Positions 1 to 8,745 are shown, counted from the stretch's first letter. The stretch: 64,000 nt of DNA from Deltaproteobacteria bacterium (GCA_030694465.1 JAUXYJ010000074.1:1-64000), one strand, 5' to 3'. Made by a program: numbers and translations. The notes: generated by a model from the letters alone, not told the origin.

Positions 1-1
1 T

Positions 2-100
2 AACGCAGAGCGCAATTGGAAAGCTGCGCCCCCGTTTTGGCCCGAAGCGAAGAGACAACTCGTCGCCTACTTCGGCGAAGAGCGCTTTCTTACCCCTTAA
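2..100 (+). CDS. C-terminal end of an unidentified protein (cut by window edge)
   Basis: An open frame enters from the left edge and ends at a TAA at 98-100, giving 32 residues. The tail contains aromatic and charged residues in a protein-like pattern (for example FWPEAKRQLVAYFGEE). It converges on the truncated Cse1 gene, whose stop codon is only 31 bases away, so it may belong to whatever replaced the rest of the cas operon. I do not recognise the family. The fragment is too short for more to be said. Confidence 0.4.
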   Translation, partial: NAERNWKAAPPFWPEAKRQLVAYFGEERFLTP

Positions 101-130
101 ATTGATTTTCATTTCCGAGCACAAACTTCG

Positions 131-775
131 TTACAGGCCCGGGAGCAGGTTGGAGACGAGTGTCTGAAAGAGTGAGTGACCTCGAAGAACGATCACGGCA
201 TTGCGAAGCAAGGGCGCGTTGGTTGCGGAGGTTGGCTCGCCGGGAAACTTGATCAGTCCACCCGTCGCAAATCCGTGGTGTGCCAAGAGGGCGCGGGCGG
301 CACGTGCGGGGGCCATTGTGATGGGTGTGCCATCGTCCGGGCGGTGCCGAAAGACCACGCGACCACCACCCCAGCTTGACCGCACAACCTCAAGCTCGTC
401 GATCGCGCGGGTGTATTTGCTGAATGCCCCAACCAGACCGCGTGTCTGAGCAAATGGGTGCGTCGGGTGAAACAAGTCCATCCGGTCTTTGACCGAGTCG
501 CTGTCGAGGTAGGCGTCGATGGCGGCGGGGTCAAAGTGGCCCGCCCGCACGATGGTTTGCCACGCGCGGAGGGTCTTGGGGCCGTCGTACACGCGGTGCA
601 AAATGGCCAACAGATGGCGCGTGAGCGTGGCGATCACGAGCGGGGATTCGTCGACGATGGCGCGAAGCGTGTGGGCGTCGCGGAGGACTTGGCGTGTGGA
701 GCATTCGAGGAAGGCACCCGAGTGGGTTTCGACCACGATCCAGGGCGTGTCACGGAGGTCAAAGGACAGAGGCAT
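131..775 (-). CDS. casA: Type I-E CRISPR protein Cse1/CasA (Cas8e), truncated
   Basis: The 214-residue product matches the N-terminal half of the large Cascade subunit Cse1/Cas8e, which recognises the PAM. Visible hallmarks are an N-terminal DTPWIVV segment, a region rich in hydrophobic helices around residues 40-65, the DLFHPTHPFAQ segment near residues 100-110 and a final SLFQTLVSNLLPG. Family members are about 500 residues, so more than half is missing. The frame ends in TAA immediately after the conserved NLLP stretch, with no matching sequence in the remaining 130 bases. It lies 34 nt downstream of cas3 in the usual I-E order. It is probably a non-functional remnant left by a deletion or replacement. 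Confidence 0.85.
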   Translation of the reverse strand: MPLSFDLRDTPWIVVETHSGAFLECSTRQVLRDAHTLRAIVDESPLVIATLTRHLLAILHRVYDGPKTLRAWQTIVRAGHFDPAAIDAYLDSDSVKDRMDLFHPTHPFAQTRGLVGAFSKYTRAIDELEVVRSSWGGGRVVFRHRPDDGTPITMAPARAARALLAHHGFATGGLIKFPGEPTSATNAPLLRNAVIVLRGHSLFQTLVSNLLPGL

Positions 776-809
776 GGCGTTGGCGTCCTTGCGAAGGGTG
801 AGAGAATTT

Positions 810-3578
810 TCAGGCGTTTGAGAGACAGAGACCCAAGACTGGGTCGAGGACTAAGCGGGTCGAGCCCACGACCGCGACGCCGTCAGCAAACGCGACGACA
901 CGGCGAAATCGCAGCAGGGCGTTGCGCTTCCACGGCTCGGGAGCGGCAGACGCGTCGTGGAGGAGCTTGCTGACAAGGGCGGGGCGCGAGACGCCGATTG
1001 TGCGGCGCACGAGGGCGCGGGTGAGGGCGCGGTCGGGCTCTTTGTCGAGCGAGACCGGGACAGTGCATGCCTCGTCGGCAAAGAGCGACTCGCCACGCTG
1101 GACGAGGCACACGATGTCCACCGACGGGGGCCCGCTGCGAGTGACCGCACGAAGCTGCTCGTGCAGCGTGGGGTCGTCCGAGTCGTCGAAGTGCACCTGC
1201 AGCGATCCGTACAGGTCGTCTTCGTCCGTGGGCAGCGGGATCAAGCGCTTGCGTGCGTCTTGGTTGGCCGCGCGTTGCTCGCCCTCAAAGGCCACAAAGA
1301 CCTCGTGCAATGGGTCTGTGCTCGGGGGCAGTGCGTGCAGGTAGACCTGCTCAACCAGGGGCTCGATGTCGTCGGGAAGCGTGACGGTTTGGCGACCCTC
1401 GAGCACGCGGAGGGTCTGTCGGACGATGGCCTCGGCGTACACGCCCGCGAGCCCGCGCAGAGAGACCTTGGCCCAGTGTCCGGAGGGCGCTGCGAGGGTG
1501 AGCTTGGGCGTGGGGTAGTGCGTGTTGCGGTTGGAGCGCCGGTGACGCTGCAGGCGTCCAGCGCGCTGCAAGAGCAGGTCGATGGGTGCGACGTCGGTGA
1601 CGAGCCAGTCGAAGTCGATGTCTAAGCTCTGTTCGAGCACCTGGGTGCCGATGACGACGCAGCGTGTGGGTCGCGAGACGCTTGGTTTTTCGGGGCCCAA
1701 CATGGCCTCAAGGGCGCGCTCGCGGGCTGCGCGGTCTTCGGGGAGCAGTCTGGCGTGCATGAGCAACACGGTGACGTCTTCGAGGGTCCCCAGGGCTTCG
1801 TAAGCGGCCTGTGCGCGGGCGACGGTGTTGCAGATCCAGCCGATGCATCCGCCCTGGGTCTGCACGGTGTTGCGCACGGTCTGTGCGATGTCGTTGAGGT
1901 CGTCGTCGACGCGGGCGAGGGTGACCGCGACGGGCTCTCCGCGGGGCGCGAAGGTGTGTTCGGACAGGCTGTGTGCAGAGGCCGTGGTGATCCGCGGATA
2001 CGAGACCACGGGGGGCTCGTGGGTGAGGTCGACCGGAGAGGCTCCCGCGCCGAGTCGGTACGCGCGGACCAACTCTCTGCGACGGGACGAAGGGAGCGTG
2101 GCCGAGAGCAGCACGACGGTAGCGCCAAGGGCCCCGAGCCACGCCAGGAGTCTGTCGAGAAGGGTGCCAGTGTAGGTGTCGTACGCGTGGACTTCGTCGA
2201 GGATCACGGTCTTGGATGCGAGCCCAAAGAGGCGCACAAACAAGTGCCCCGTGCGCATGACGGACAAGAGGGTCTGGTCGATGGTGCCGACGCCGTACTC
2301 GGCCAAGAGCGTGCGCTTCTTCGAGAGAAACCAGCGCTGGGCGCGGACTCCGTCGGCGCGCTCGCCGCCGAGGGTGTCCGAGGGGTCGTAGACGGCCGAG
2401 AGTTTGGTGAAGCGCTCGTTGAGGTCGGCCTCGCCGTGGGCGAGTACGAGCGTGGAGTGCTTGCGTGTGCGGGTGAGAAACTCCTGCAATCGACCTAGGA
2501 TTTGGTTGGCGGTGGCTTGTGTGGGGAGGCCAAAATAGAGCCCATGGGTCTGCACGCGCGCGGCCGAGGCGTTGGCCAACACGAGGGCCGCCTCGGTCTT
2601 GCCTTCGCCCATGGGGGCCTCGATGAGCACGAGCGAGGGTGCGTCGAGGGTGCCTGCGATACGGTCCGCCTCGGTGTGCAGTGGCCAGGGTGAATAACTT
2701 GGAAAAAGCCCCGAGAACGTGCTCTCGCTGGGGCGCTCTTCGTGCTCGGAAAATCCCGCGCGGGCGAGGGCGATCTCGGCGCGCGCCAGGGCTCTGGGCC
2801 AGTAGCTCTTGAGCGACTGCGGCGCGGTCTCGTAGACAAACACTTCGTCCATCGAGCCGACCCAGTCGGCCACCGAGGTGAGCCCCGCGAGCAGCGCCAC
2901 CCAGGCGTGATCAAAGGTAAACGTCGGGAGCGTGGTGATCTCGAAGAAATCAGCGAATTCGCTGACAATTACGTCGCGTGAGGTCTGCCAATGGGGGGCC
3001 TTTCCGCGCTCGCGTGCAGCGACTCCCTTGGCGTACTGGCTGTCTGTCGGAAACTGGCCATGATGGGCTGCGACGGCGCGTGCCAGTGCGCGCGCTGTGC
3101 TTGCGGTTGCGCCGCGGGCTACGAGGACATCGAGGAGCAGGCAGTAGCCCAAGTCGCCGTGGTGGCGTGCGTCGCGCGGTGCGTTGAGATCAAACCCGTG
3201 CGTGGGCAAGAGCGTCTCGGCCCACGCGACCTTGGTCTGAAACGCGGGAGACGCTTTGCCCAAGTCGTGAAGCGCGATGACAAACAAGAGCGTGCGCAGC
3301 GCCTGGGATTCGTCCCCGTCGACCGCCGAGAGCAGACGTCGTCGCAGCGAGGGCGCGAGCGTGCGGGTGAGCATCACGGCGGCGACGGCAGCCACGTCCA
3401 GCATGTGCGACATCATCGGGTGCGCGGGACAGACGCCCGTAGGCTTGGCCTTGCCCCAGAGCAGCCACTGCGGTCGGTTGTGGGCGGCTGCGAGCCAGGC
3501 CTCGGGGGTTGAGGCTTCGCGTGGGGACTCGGTCATTGCGACACCGAGCCCATCGAGAAGTGCTGTTGCTTCGACCAT
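810..3578 (-). CDS. cas3: CRISPR-associated nuclease-helicase Cas3 (type I-E)
   Basis: The 922-residue protein has the full Cas3 architecture. An N-terminal HD nuclease domain shows His53/His58, the HD pair at 104-105 (LHDLGK), a HH at 139-140 and AHHG at 171-174, followed by the conserved SVADWVGS near 235. The SF2 helicase part shows Walker A GEGKT (324-328), DEVH (461-464), a LSATLP motif near 491 and QRAGRLQRH in the C-terminal RecA lobe. Cas3 is recruited by Cascade to unwind and degrade target DNA. Here it looks intact, yet the only Cascade gene beside it is a cut Cse1. The start at 3578 is an ATG without a clear ribosome-binding site; an ATG at 3536 is the alternative. Confidence 0.95.
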   Translation of the reverse strand: MVEATALLDGLGVAMTESPREASTPEAWLAAAHNRPQWLLWGKAKPTGVCPAHPMMSHMLDVAAVAAVMLTRTLAPSLRRRLLSAVDGDESQALRTLLFVIALHDLGKASPAFQTKVAWAETLLPTHGFDLNAPRDARHHGDLGYCLLLDVLVARGATASTARALARAVAAHHGQFPTDSQYAKGVAARERGKAPHWQTSRDVIVSEFADFFEITTLPTFTFDHAWVALLAGLTSVADWVGSMDEVFVYETAPQSLKSYWPRALARAEIALARAGFSEHEERPSESTFSGLFPSYSPWPLHTEADRIAGTLDAPSLVLIEAPMGEGKTEAALVLANASAARVQTHGLYFGLPTQATANQILGRLQEFLTRTRKHSTLVLAHGEADLNERFTKLSAVYDPSDTLGGERADGVRAQRWFLSKKRTLLAEYGVGTIDQTLLSVMRTGHLFVRLFGLASKTVILDEVHAYDTYTGTLLDRLLAWLGALGATVVLLSATLPSSRRRELVRAYRLGAGASPVDLTHEPPVVSYPRITTASAHSLSEHTFAPRGEPVAVTLARVDDDLNDIAQTVRNTVQTQGGCIGWICNTVARAQAAYEALGTLEDVTVLLMHARLLPEDRAARERALEAMLGPEKPSVSRPTRCVVIGTQVLEQSLDIDFDWLVTDVAPIDLLLQRAGRLQRHRRSNRNTHYPTPKLTLAAPSGHWAKVSLRGLAGVYAEAIVRQTLRVLEGRQTVTLPDDIEPLVEQVYLHALPPSTDPLHEVFVAFEGEQRAANQDARKRLIPLPTDEDDLYGSLQVHFDDSDDPTLHEQLRAVTRSGPPSVDIVCLVQRGESLFADEACTVPVSLDKEPDRALTRALVRRTIGVSRPALVSKLLHDASAAPEPWKRNALLRFRRVVAFADGVAVVGSTRLVLDPVLGLCLSNA

Positions 3579-3613
3579 CGGTCGCGGAGAGTAAGCGAGC
3601 GACGTCGGCAGAG

Positions 3614-3639
3614 GACATTACACAAGGGCGTGTAATGTC
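3614..3639. promoter_or_regulatory. 10-bp perfect inverted repeat upstream of cas3
   Basis: The arms GACATTACAC (3614-3623) and GTGTAATGTC (3630-3639) are perfect complements separated by 6 bases, 35 bases upstream of the cas3 start codon. Spacing and symmetry fit a dimeric repressor operator (arm centres 16 bp apart). AT-rich arms stand out from the GC-rich surroundings. A transcript hairpin is the alternative. No regulator gene is adjacent. Confidence 0.45.
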
Positions 3640-3844
3640 GTGCAAGAGGGCGGTGCGTGCTGAGGAGCGAGGAGCGGGGCGAGGCCCAAAGTGCGCGCGC
3701 GAGGGGCATACGAAGAGCATCGCAGACCGAGTGCTTCGTATTTCACACGTCGAATACGAGGGGGGTCGTGTGCATGGGGCGGGAGGGCTGCGGTCCCAAG
3801 GGCGCGGGCCATACGAGGCATGGCGGGTGTCCCCTCGTGGCGGT

Positions 3845-3866
3845 CACCCGGCGACGTCGCCGGGTG
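3845..3866. repeat. Dispersed palindrome, copy 1
   Basis: A 22-bp perfect palindrome centred on GGCGACGTCGCC, just after the stop codon of the penicillin-acylase-family gene. The same core recurs at 6613, 6970, 20811 and 20834, always outside genes. It may serve as a terminator-like hairpin or a REP-type element. Confidence 0.7.
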
Positions 3867-3874
3867 CGTGCACG

Positions 3875-6553
3875 CTACGGGGCGACGGTGAGCGTCTCGG
3901 TGGTGTTGGCGGTCACGTCCGCGCGGGTGAAGTGCAGCGGCTGATAGCGCCCGGCGACCCAGTCTTCTACGCGGTCGGCGTAGTGGGGGGAGCGCGGATC
4001 GCCTGCGTTTCCGCGGGCGAACGCGATGGTGGCTTGCGGGGTTCCGTCGGGCAAAAAGCTCGCGACCATGCGATAGACCGCGCCCGAGCCTGCGCGGTGA
4101 AGCATCTGTGTGCCGGGGAGACCCATGCTGTTGAGCAGCGTCGCGGCCGAGACGTTGACCGTCCCGATGCTGCCGTCGGTCGCGTACTCGCCGCCGTCGA
4201 AATCGCTCAGAGACGCAAAGAGCGGCCGAAACGTCGTGCGGTGAAGATCTTGCCACTGGTATCGCGAGGCTTCGACCCCGCCAAAGCGCGTACTGAGCCA
4301 CTCGCGTGTGTCGCGAAGTGCGAGCAAAAGCAGGCGCGATTTGCCTTCTTGTGCGAGCCGCCCTGCGCTCGCAAAGCGACCGTCGAGGGCGAGCGCGACA
4401 AACTTAAACATCGTCACAGTGTCGCCGCCGTAGATCGCGTCGAAGATCAGGCCAAAGTCATCGGCGAGGACACGCTTGGCGAGAAAGTGCGCGAAGCCCT
4501 CAAACGCCACCGCGCCCGAAGAGCCTCGACGTGCGCTGCGATCCCACGTGGTGATCACCGAGGCGCAGGTGTCGAGGGCTGCATCGCCGCGAAATTCGGC
4601 GAGCGAATTGTCAGTGCTTCGTTGCGTGAGGGCCTGTTCGAGCATCGGGACAAACGTGTCTGCGAGCACCGAGTGGGTGTCGAGCTGTAGCCGTTGCATC
4701 TCGTCGGCTGTGACGCGCGCTCCGCCGCCGGCCGCGCGTGTGGTGAGCCGCGTGAGCTCTTGCGAAATGCGCAGCGCGCGGGTGCCTGGGTCAAACCAGA
4801 CGCCGTAGTAAAACGGATCGGTGTCCGTGCGTCCGTCTTGCGTAAACCCATAGGGGTCGTTGTTGGCGCTCGCCAAAAATCCCTGTGATTCTCCACGCGA
4901 ATGCGGAAACAACGCCGTCGGAAGCAGCCGGTCCATCGGCCACACCGCTCGCTCGTTTGAGCCTGGCAAGATCCGGTTGGGCGTGTGCGGCAGCTCGGAC
5001 GGGCGACCTCGGTCGGGCATGGTCACGTGCACGCGGTACGAGATGTCTCGCGCGTCTGCGGAGATAAAGTTAAACGCGCCGCTCTCCATGCGGTCTACGT
5101 GCGACTCAAACTCGCCCACGTTGCGCGCGCGGTCGAAGCCCAAGAACACATCGGCTTCGATGGTCGCGCGAAAGCCGGACCACCGAAAGAGCACCCGATT
5201 GCGCGTACCTTCAGTAAGCGGAAGAGGTGCAAAATTGCTGGGCAATAGCACTCCTTCGCCGGGCACGTCTTCGACCACGTACATCTCTGGCGCTTGCCCT
5301 GCGATCGCGATGGTCTCGACGCAGCGCTCGACGGGCGCGTCACGGTTTCCTAGCGTGATGGTGGCGTTGGCGGTGTTTGTGCGGACCTCAAAGAGATCCA
5401 TCATGTCGGGATAGGTTGTGGTCGCGGTCCACGCGACGCGGCGGTTGTGTCCGAGCTGCACACCGGGCGTGCCTACGAAGGCAAACCCGATCACATCCAG
5501 CGGAGCAGCGCTGGGTCCAACGGTGCTGAGATGATGGGCCCACACGACGGGCGGAGAGTTCAGCGGCTGGTGCGGATCCCCTGCAATCAGAGGGCGATTG
5601 TTGTCGGTGAAGCGTCCGGCGACGGCCCAGTTGTTACTGCCTCCCGAGCGAATGGACGCCATCGTGGTCGCAAACTCTGCGAAGCGCGCGCGGAGTGTCT
5701 CGCTTGAGGGCAGCGCCTGCGGGGGTCGTGGGGTGGGCGCGCGCAGCATCGAGGGCGCGAGGCGAGGGCGCTCGTCGGCAGGCAACACAAAGGTGTTTGT
5801 GAGCGAGGCGAAGAGCGGGAGGTTGCTGTCGACCACCTCGATGTACTTGGTGACAATGGACGCGAGGATGTCGAACTCGAGCTGGTTTGCGTTGCGAAAC
5901 ATGACGAGCCGCGCGACGGCAAACGCGTCGTCGGTGGTCCACGCGCGCGGGAGAAAATGAAACTCGGTCGCACGAAATCCAGTGGGTCGCTCTGCACCGG
6001 CCGCGGACACCTCGCGGATCCGTCGGTTGACTCCCGAGACCCACGCTTGCACTAGGGCGTAGCTCTCGGGCGTCTCGCGTTGGCTGCGTTGGCTGCTCTC
6101 GCGTCCCCATCGGGCGATGTCGACCATTCGCAGCAAGCGATCGGTGCTGAGTCGATCGCGACCAAAGATCTCGGCGGTGGTGCCATAGGCCGTGCGCCGC
6201 AAGATCTCCATCTGAAACAACCGGTCGACCGCTTGCAGATAGCCCGAGCCAAAGAGCGTGTCTTCGTCGGTTTGGCCGTAGATGTGCGGGATTCCGAGGT
6301 TGTCGCGGCGGACCTCGATGGCCTGCGTGGGGGTGTAGGGCGTGCCTACGACCTCGCGGCGAGGGCTGCGTGTACAAGGGCGTACCGTGGGGCCCACGTC
6401 GCTTGGTGCGATGTCCTCGGGCGCGTCGATCTCGATGGATGCGTCAGCGCTTGCGTCGTGTGCGCTGGCGTCGCGTGGCGGAGCGCGGCCTGGGCACCCA
6501 GCGACAAGCAACAGCGACGTGATCCCAACCAGGCTCCGAGTTCGCGTGGGCAT
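3875..6553 (-). CDS. Penicillin acylase family lipoprotein (Ntn hydrolase)
   Basis: This 892-residue protein starts with a lipoprotein signal (LLLVAGC, lipid-modified Cys20) and a short Asp/Ala/Ser-rich linker. It then shows the penicillin acylase fold: a small-subunit region with IPHIYGQTDEDTLFGSGY (89-106) and the conserved self-cleavage site GGSNNWAVAG, which puts the catalytic N-terminal nucleophile at Ser306. Members are processed into two chains and cleave amides such as beta-lactam side chains or acyl-homoserine lactones; the substrate here cannot be told. I chose the ATG at 6553 because only this start gives a signal peptide; the frame stays open 130 codons further upstream without protein-like sequence. 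It is a single gene bounded by palindromes on both sides. Confidence 0.9.
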   Translation of the reverse strand: MPTRTRSLVGITSLLLVAGCPGRAPPRDASAHDASADASIEIDAPEDIAPSDVGPTVRPCTRSPRREVVGTPYTPTQAIEVRRDNLGIPHIYGQTDEDTLFGSGYLQAVDRLFQMEILRRTAYGTTAEIFGRDRLSTDRLLRMVDIARWGRESSQRSQRETPESYALVQAWVSGVNRRIREVSAAGAERPTGFRATEFHFLPRAWTTDDAFAVARLVMFRNANQLEFDILASIVTKYIEVVDSNLPLFASLTNTFVLPADERPRLAPSMLRAPTPRPPQALPSSETLRARFAEFATTMASIRSGGSNNWAVAGRFTDNNRPLIAGDPHQPLNSPPVVWAHHLSTVGPSAAPLDVIGFAFVGTPGVQLGHNRRVAWTATTTYPDMMDLFEVRTNTANATITLGNRDAPVERCVETIAIAGQAPEMYVVEDVPGEGVLLPSNFAPLPLTEGTRNRVLFRWSGFRATIEADVFLGFDRARNVGEFESHVDRMESGAFNFISADARDISYRVHVTMPDRGRPSELPHTPNRILPGSNERAVWPMDRLLPTALFPHSRGESQGFLASANNDPYGFTQDGRTDTDPFYYGVWFDPGTRALRISQELTRLTTRAAGGGARVTADEMQRLQLDTHSVLADTFVPMLEQALTQRSTDNSLAEFRGDAALDTCASVITTWDRSARRGSSGAVAFEGFAHFLAKRVLADDFGLIFDAIYGGDTVTMFKFVALALDGRFASAGRLAQEGKSRLLLLALRDTREWLSTRFGGVEASRYQWQDLHRTTFRPLFASLSDFDGGEYATDGSIGTVNVSAATLLNSMGLPGTQMLHRAGSGAVYRMVASFLPDGTPQATIAFARGNAGDPRSPHYADRVEDWVAGRYQPLHFTRADVTANTTETLTVAP

Positions 6554-6612
6554 GATGGCGGCGATGCTAACACTCGCGGGCGTATGACCTGGTACCTCAA
6601 GAGGGAGGGCGG

Positions 6613-6632
6613 ACCCGGCGACGTCGCCGGGT
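6613..6632. repeat. Dispersed palindrome, copy 2
   Basis: A 20-bp perfect palindrome with the same GGCGACGTCGCC core, about 60 bases upstream of the acylase start codon. Its position upstream of a gene argues against a pure terminator role. Confidence 0.7.
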
Positions 6633-6969
6633 GCGAGCGTGCGTGGCCAGCGCGCGTTGGGCGAAGCGGCGTCAACAAGGGGACTTGGCGAATGAACACT
6701 TGAGGTGCCGAAGGGGGCTGCGTGATGTTGGCTGTGGTCGAGTGTGTCTCGGTGGATCGTCAGTGACGTGTGGTATCGGTCTGATGATTTTGCGAGCAAT
6801 TGGACTGGTGAACAGCGCGAGCACGCGCGTCGGGACCCCACGCGCGACATGGATCTGTTGTCACACCGAGCAGCCAGAGGTCGCTGTGATTGCAGCCCTG
6901 CGCAAGACCAACCTCGCGTGCCCTCTACTCGCTGGGGGCCCACTGACTGAGCGGCGTCCTGTGCTCACC

Positions 6970-6983
6970 CGGCGACGTCGCCG
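6970..6983. repeat. Dispersed palindrome, copy 3 (decayed on one side)
   Basis: The 14-bp core CGGCGACGTCGCCG is intact. The left flank still reads CACC as in the full copies, but the right flank has changed to TATG, so symmetry is lost beyond the core. Confidence 0.6.
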
Positions 6984-7073
6984 TATGAATCGCGACGACC
7001 AGCCTGAGCCGGCTGAGTGTGGACCTCCAAGGTGCCCCCCGCGGCACATTGGATGAAGCAAATAAGAGTTAAG

Positions 7074-7160
7074 TGGTGCGAGCGAGAGGACTTGAACCTC
7101 CACGAGTTTTACCCCACTGGAACCTGAATCCAGCGCGTCTGCCAATTTCGCCACGCTCGC
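7074..7160 (-). tRNA. tRNA-Leu (anticodon CAG)
   Basis: The reverse strand folds as a class II tRNA: acceptor GCGAGCG pairs with CGCTCGC, the D-arm contains AAATTGGCAGA, the anticodon stem CTGGA/TCCAG closes a loop TTCAGGT (anticodon CAG), a long variable arm follows (TGGGGTAAAACTCGTG), and the T-arm contains GTTCAAGTC. CCA is encoded. Total length is 87 bases. It reads the leucine codon CUG. Confidence 0.97.
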
Positions 7161-7172
7161 AGCGAGGGCGGG

Positions 7173-7201
7173 GATGTATCGCTGGATTGCGCGCGGGTCA
7201 A
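7173..7201 (-). promoter_or_regulatory. Sigma-70-type promoter of tRNA-Leu
   Basis: On the minus strand a TTGACC -35 box (7201-7196) and TACATC -10 box (7178-7173) are separated by exactly 17 bases and lie 13 bases before the tRNA 5' end. The -35 box matches the consensus at 5 of 6 positions; the -10 box is weak. Confidence 0.55.
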
Positions 7202-7333
7202 GAGGCAATTGTTGCGAGGGCGAGAACAAGGCCCACGCTGACGCACATGGACGCGAAGCGGTGTTCGCAGAGAGGCCGCGCACGCGTGGGTAAACTCGCG
7301 AAAGGGTTTACGCACCAGGCGACAATGAAGACA

Positions 7334-7424
7334 GAATTACCAGTGAAAATCCTGTAATTCGCGCGCTGGCACGAAGACTGTATGGGGCAACGCAGCCGCT
7401 GCCGGTACCACGCTGTCTTCGTGC
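7334..7424 (+). other. Structured leader with two inverted repeats
   Basis: Two perfect inverted repeats lie just upstream of the small gene at 7466: GAATTAC (7334-7340) with GTAATTC (7354-7360), and GCACGAAGAC (7369-7378) with GTCTTCGTGC (7415-7424). The second arm pair encloses 36 bases with room for an inner GCAG/CTGC hairpin. A cis-regulatory leader or a small RNA is possible. A match to a known riboswitch class was not recognised. Confidence 0.4.
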
Positions 7425-7465
7425 TGCGTCAAACCGATCAGCGAAACGTTAGAGGAGCAAAAAGC

Positions 7466-7660
7466 ATGTCGATGAACACTGAGAATTCCATGGCGAATCA
7501 CAGCGAAGACACACGGCGCGCGTTGAGGATCCTGGCCAAATCGGTCTTCAAAGAGCTTGAGCGCGGGGGCTATGGACGTACAGACATGGTCGCTTTTGCG
7601 AGCGAGCTGTTGGAGCTTGTGGGCAACGATCCAAGCCGTGAGATGCCCGACGCGGAGTGA
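7466..7660 (+). CDS. Small conserved-looking protein of unknown function
   Basis: The 64-residue product is predicted to be cytosolic and helical, with an amphipathic core (RALRILAKSVFKELERGGYG, then DMVAFASELLELVG). The ATG at 7466 is chosen because AGAGGAG lies 8 bases upstream; an in-frame upstream extension lacks such a site and runs through the hairpin leader. It resembles short helical proteins I associate with myxobacteria, but I cannot name a function. It is preceded by two inverted repeats and converges on the mlaD-like gene. Confidence 0.7.
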   Translation: MSMNTENSMANHSEDTRRALRILAKSVFKELERGGYGRTDMVAFASELLELVGNDPSREMPDAE

Positions 7661-7688
7661 GCGTTGCGCGAACGGGGAGGTTGCTAGG

Positions 7689-8708
7689 CTATTCGCGCCA
7701 GAAGAACTTCCACGGGTTGTGCTTGAGGTCTCGTACAAGCTCTTGGAGGTCGTCGTAGACCTCTTCGTCCATCATGAGTGATCCGATGGTCCCGCGGCCT
7801 TGGCGCACATGCTGGGTGATCCGTTGGGCGTCGGTCGCGATGGCGTCTCCGCGCGCGGCGATCGAGCGAAGATCGTGCAGCGAGTGTTGCACGTCTTGGA
7901 TCTGCTGGTCTCCGACCCCGTTGGCGATGCGGTTGGCGTTGGCCATCAGCGAGCGCGCGTCGCGAGACAGCGGCGGGACCTCGCGATCGAGGGTCGCAAG
8001 CACGCTCTCGGTGCGGGCGAGGATGCGTCGGACCTCGGCGCCGTCGACGTAGCGCGCGCGGGCTCCGTTGACGAGGCCGCTGCTGTCGCGGATGAGCTGG
8101 TCGGTGTTGTCGAGCAAGCGGTCAACGCGGGTGGTGTTGCGCGCCATGAGCTCGTTGGTGTGATGCAGTACGCCAGCCAAATCCCTGACAATTGTGCGGA
8201 TTTGGTCTCGGTTGTTCGCGACTCCGGCGACGGCCTCGTCCAGCAGCGTGTACGCGCGCGCTACGAACAGATCAATGCGCGGAGGGCCCAAGCCGACGAC
8301 GGTGCTCCCTGCGGCGATTTGGTCTGAGCCGGTGCCCGGATCGATCGCTAAGAACTGCTCGCCCAGGACGCCCTGCGTGGTGACATAGAACTCGGAGTTG
8401 CGGTGGATCTCACGGTGGTAGCGCTCTTCGACGGCGATGCGTGCGCGGACCAAGGTGCGGCGGCCCGTGAGCGGGTCAGGCGTGGACGCGCGAAACTCGA
8501 GGGCTTCGATGGTGCCTACGCGGACACCGGCCATCTTGACGGGGGCTCCGGGTTGGATCCCGCCGGGGTTCTCGAAGTCGACAAAGAGCTGAAATTTACG
8601 CTGAAAAGTGATGCCACCCATCACGAGAATGAGCCCCGCGAGGAGGGCTACTCCCACAAGAATGAGCACACCCACTTTGACTTCGATCGATCGGGCTGAG
8701 GCTGCCAC
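7689..8708 (-). CDS. mlaD: MlaD family lipid-transport protein (MCE domain)
   Basis: The 339-residue protein has one N-terminal membrane helix (about residues 10-31, VGVLILVGVALLAGLILVMG) followed by an MCE domain (about 38-115, with FENPGGIQPGAPVKMAGVRVG), then a long helical region with coiled-coil potential. This is the layout of the substrate-binding subunit of Mla/Tgd-type ABC importers that move phospholipid between the membranes. It lies 37 nt downstream of the ATPase gene on the same strand, so the two are probably co-transcribed. The start codon is GTG at 8708. A permease gene (mlaE) is not next to them. Confidence 0.9.
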   Translation of the reverse strand: MAASARSIEVKVGVLILVGVALLAGLILVMGGITFQRKFQLFVDFENPGGIQPGAPVKMAGVRVGTIEALEFRASTPDPLTGRRTLVRARIAVEERYHREIHRNSEFYVTTQGVLGEQFLAIDPGTGSDQIAAGSTVVGLGPPRIDLFVARAYTLLDEAVAGVANNRDQIRTIVRDLAGVLHHTNELMARNTTRVDRLLDNTDQLIRDSSGLVNGARARYVDGAEVRRILARTESVLATLDREVPPLSRDARSLMANANRIANGVGDQQIQDVQHSLHDLRSIAARGDAIATDAQRITQHVRQGRGTIGSLMMDEEVYDDLQELVRDLKHNPWKFFWRE

Positions 8709-8745
8709 GGCGGAAGACTACTGCAGTTTGCGCGTGCTGTCTGGC

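Larger units (their letters stand above)
6554..7073. other. Non-coding stretch between acylase gene and tRNA-Leu
   Basis: No convincing gene was found in these 520 bases: the open frames present lack family resemblance and ribosome-binding sites. The stretch holds two copies of the dispersed palindrome (6613-6632 and 6970-6983) and presumably the acylase promoter and tRNA 3' end signals. A short GTGCC/GGCAC hairpin lies at about 7032-7047, downstream of the tRNA. Confidence 0.6.

Noticed and set aside
458-1625. Plus-strand frames opposite cse1 and cas3
   Set aside because: They are antisense to genes with clear Cas motifs; long shadow frames are expected at this GC content.
6631-7056. Open frame of 141 codons between the acylase gene and tRNA-Leu
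   Set aside because: It runs through two palindromes, has no ribosome-binding site and an Arg/Cys-rich composition typical of chance frames in GC-rich DNA.
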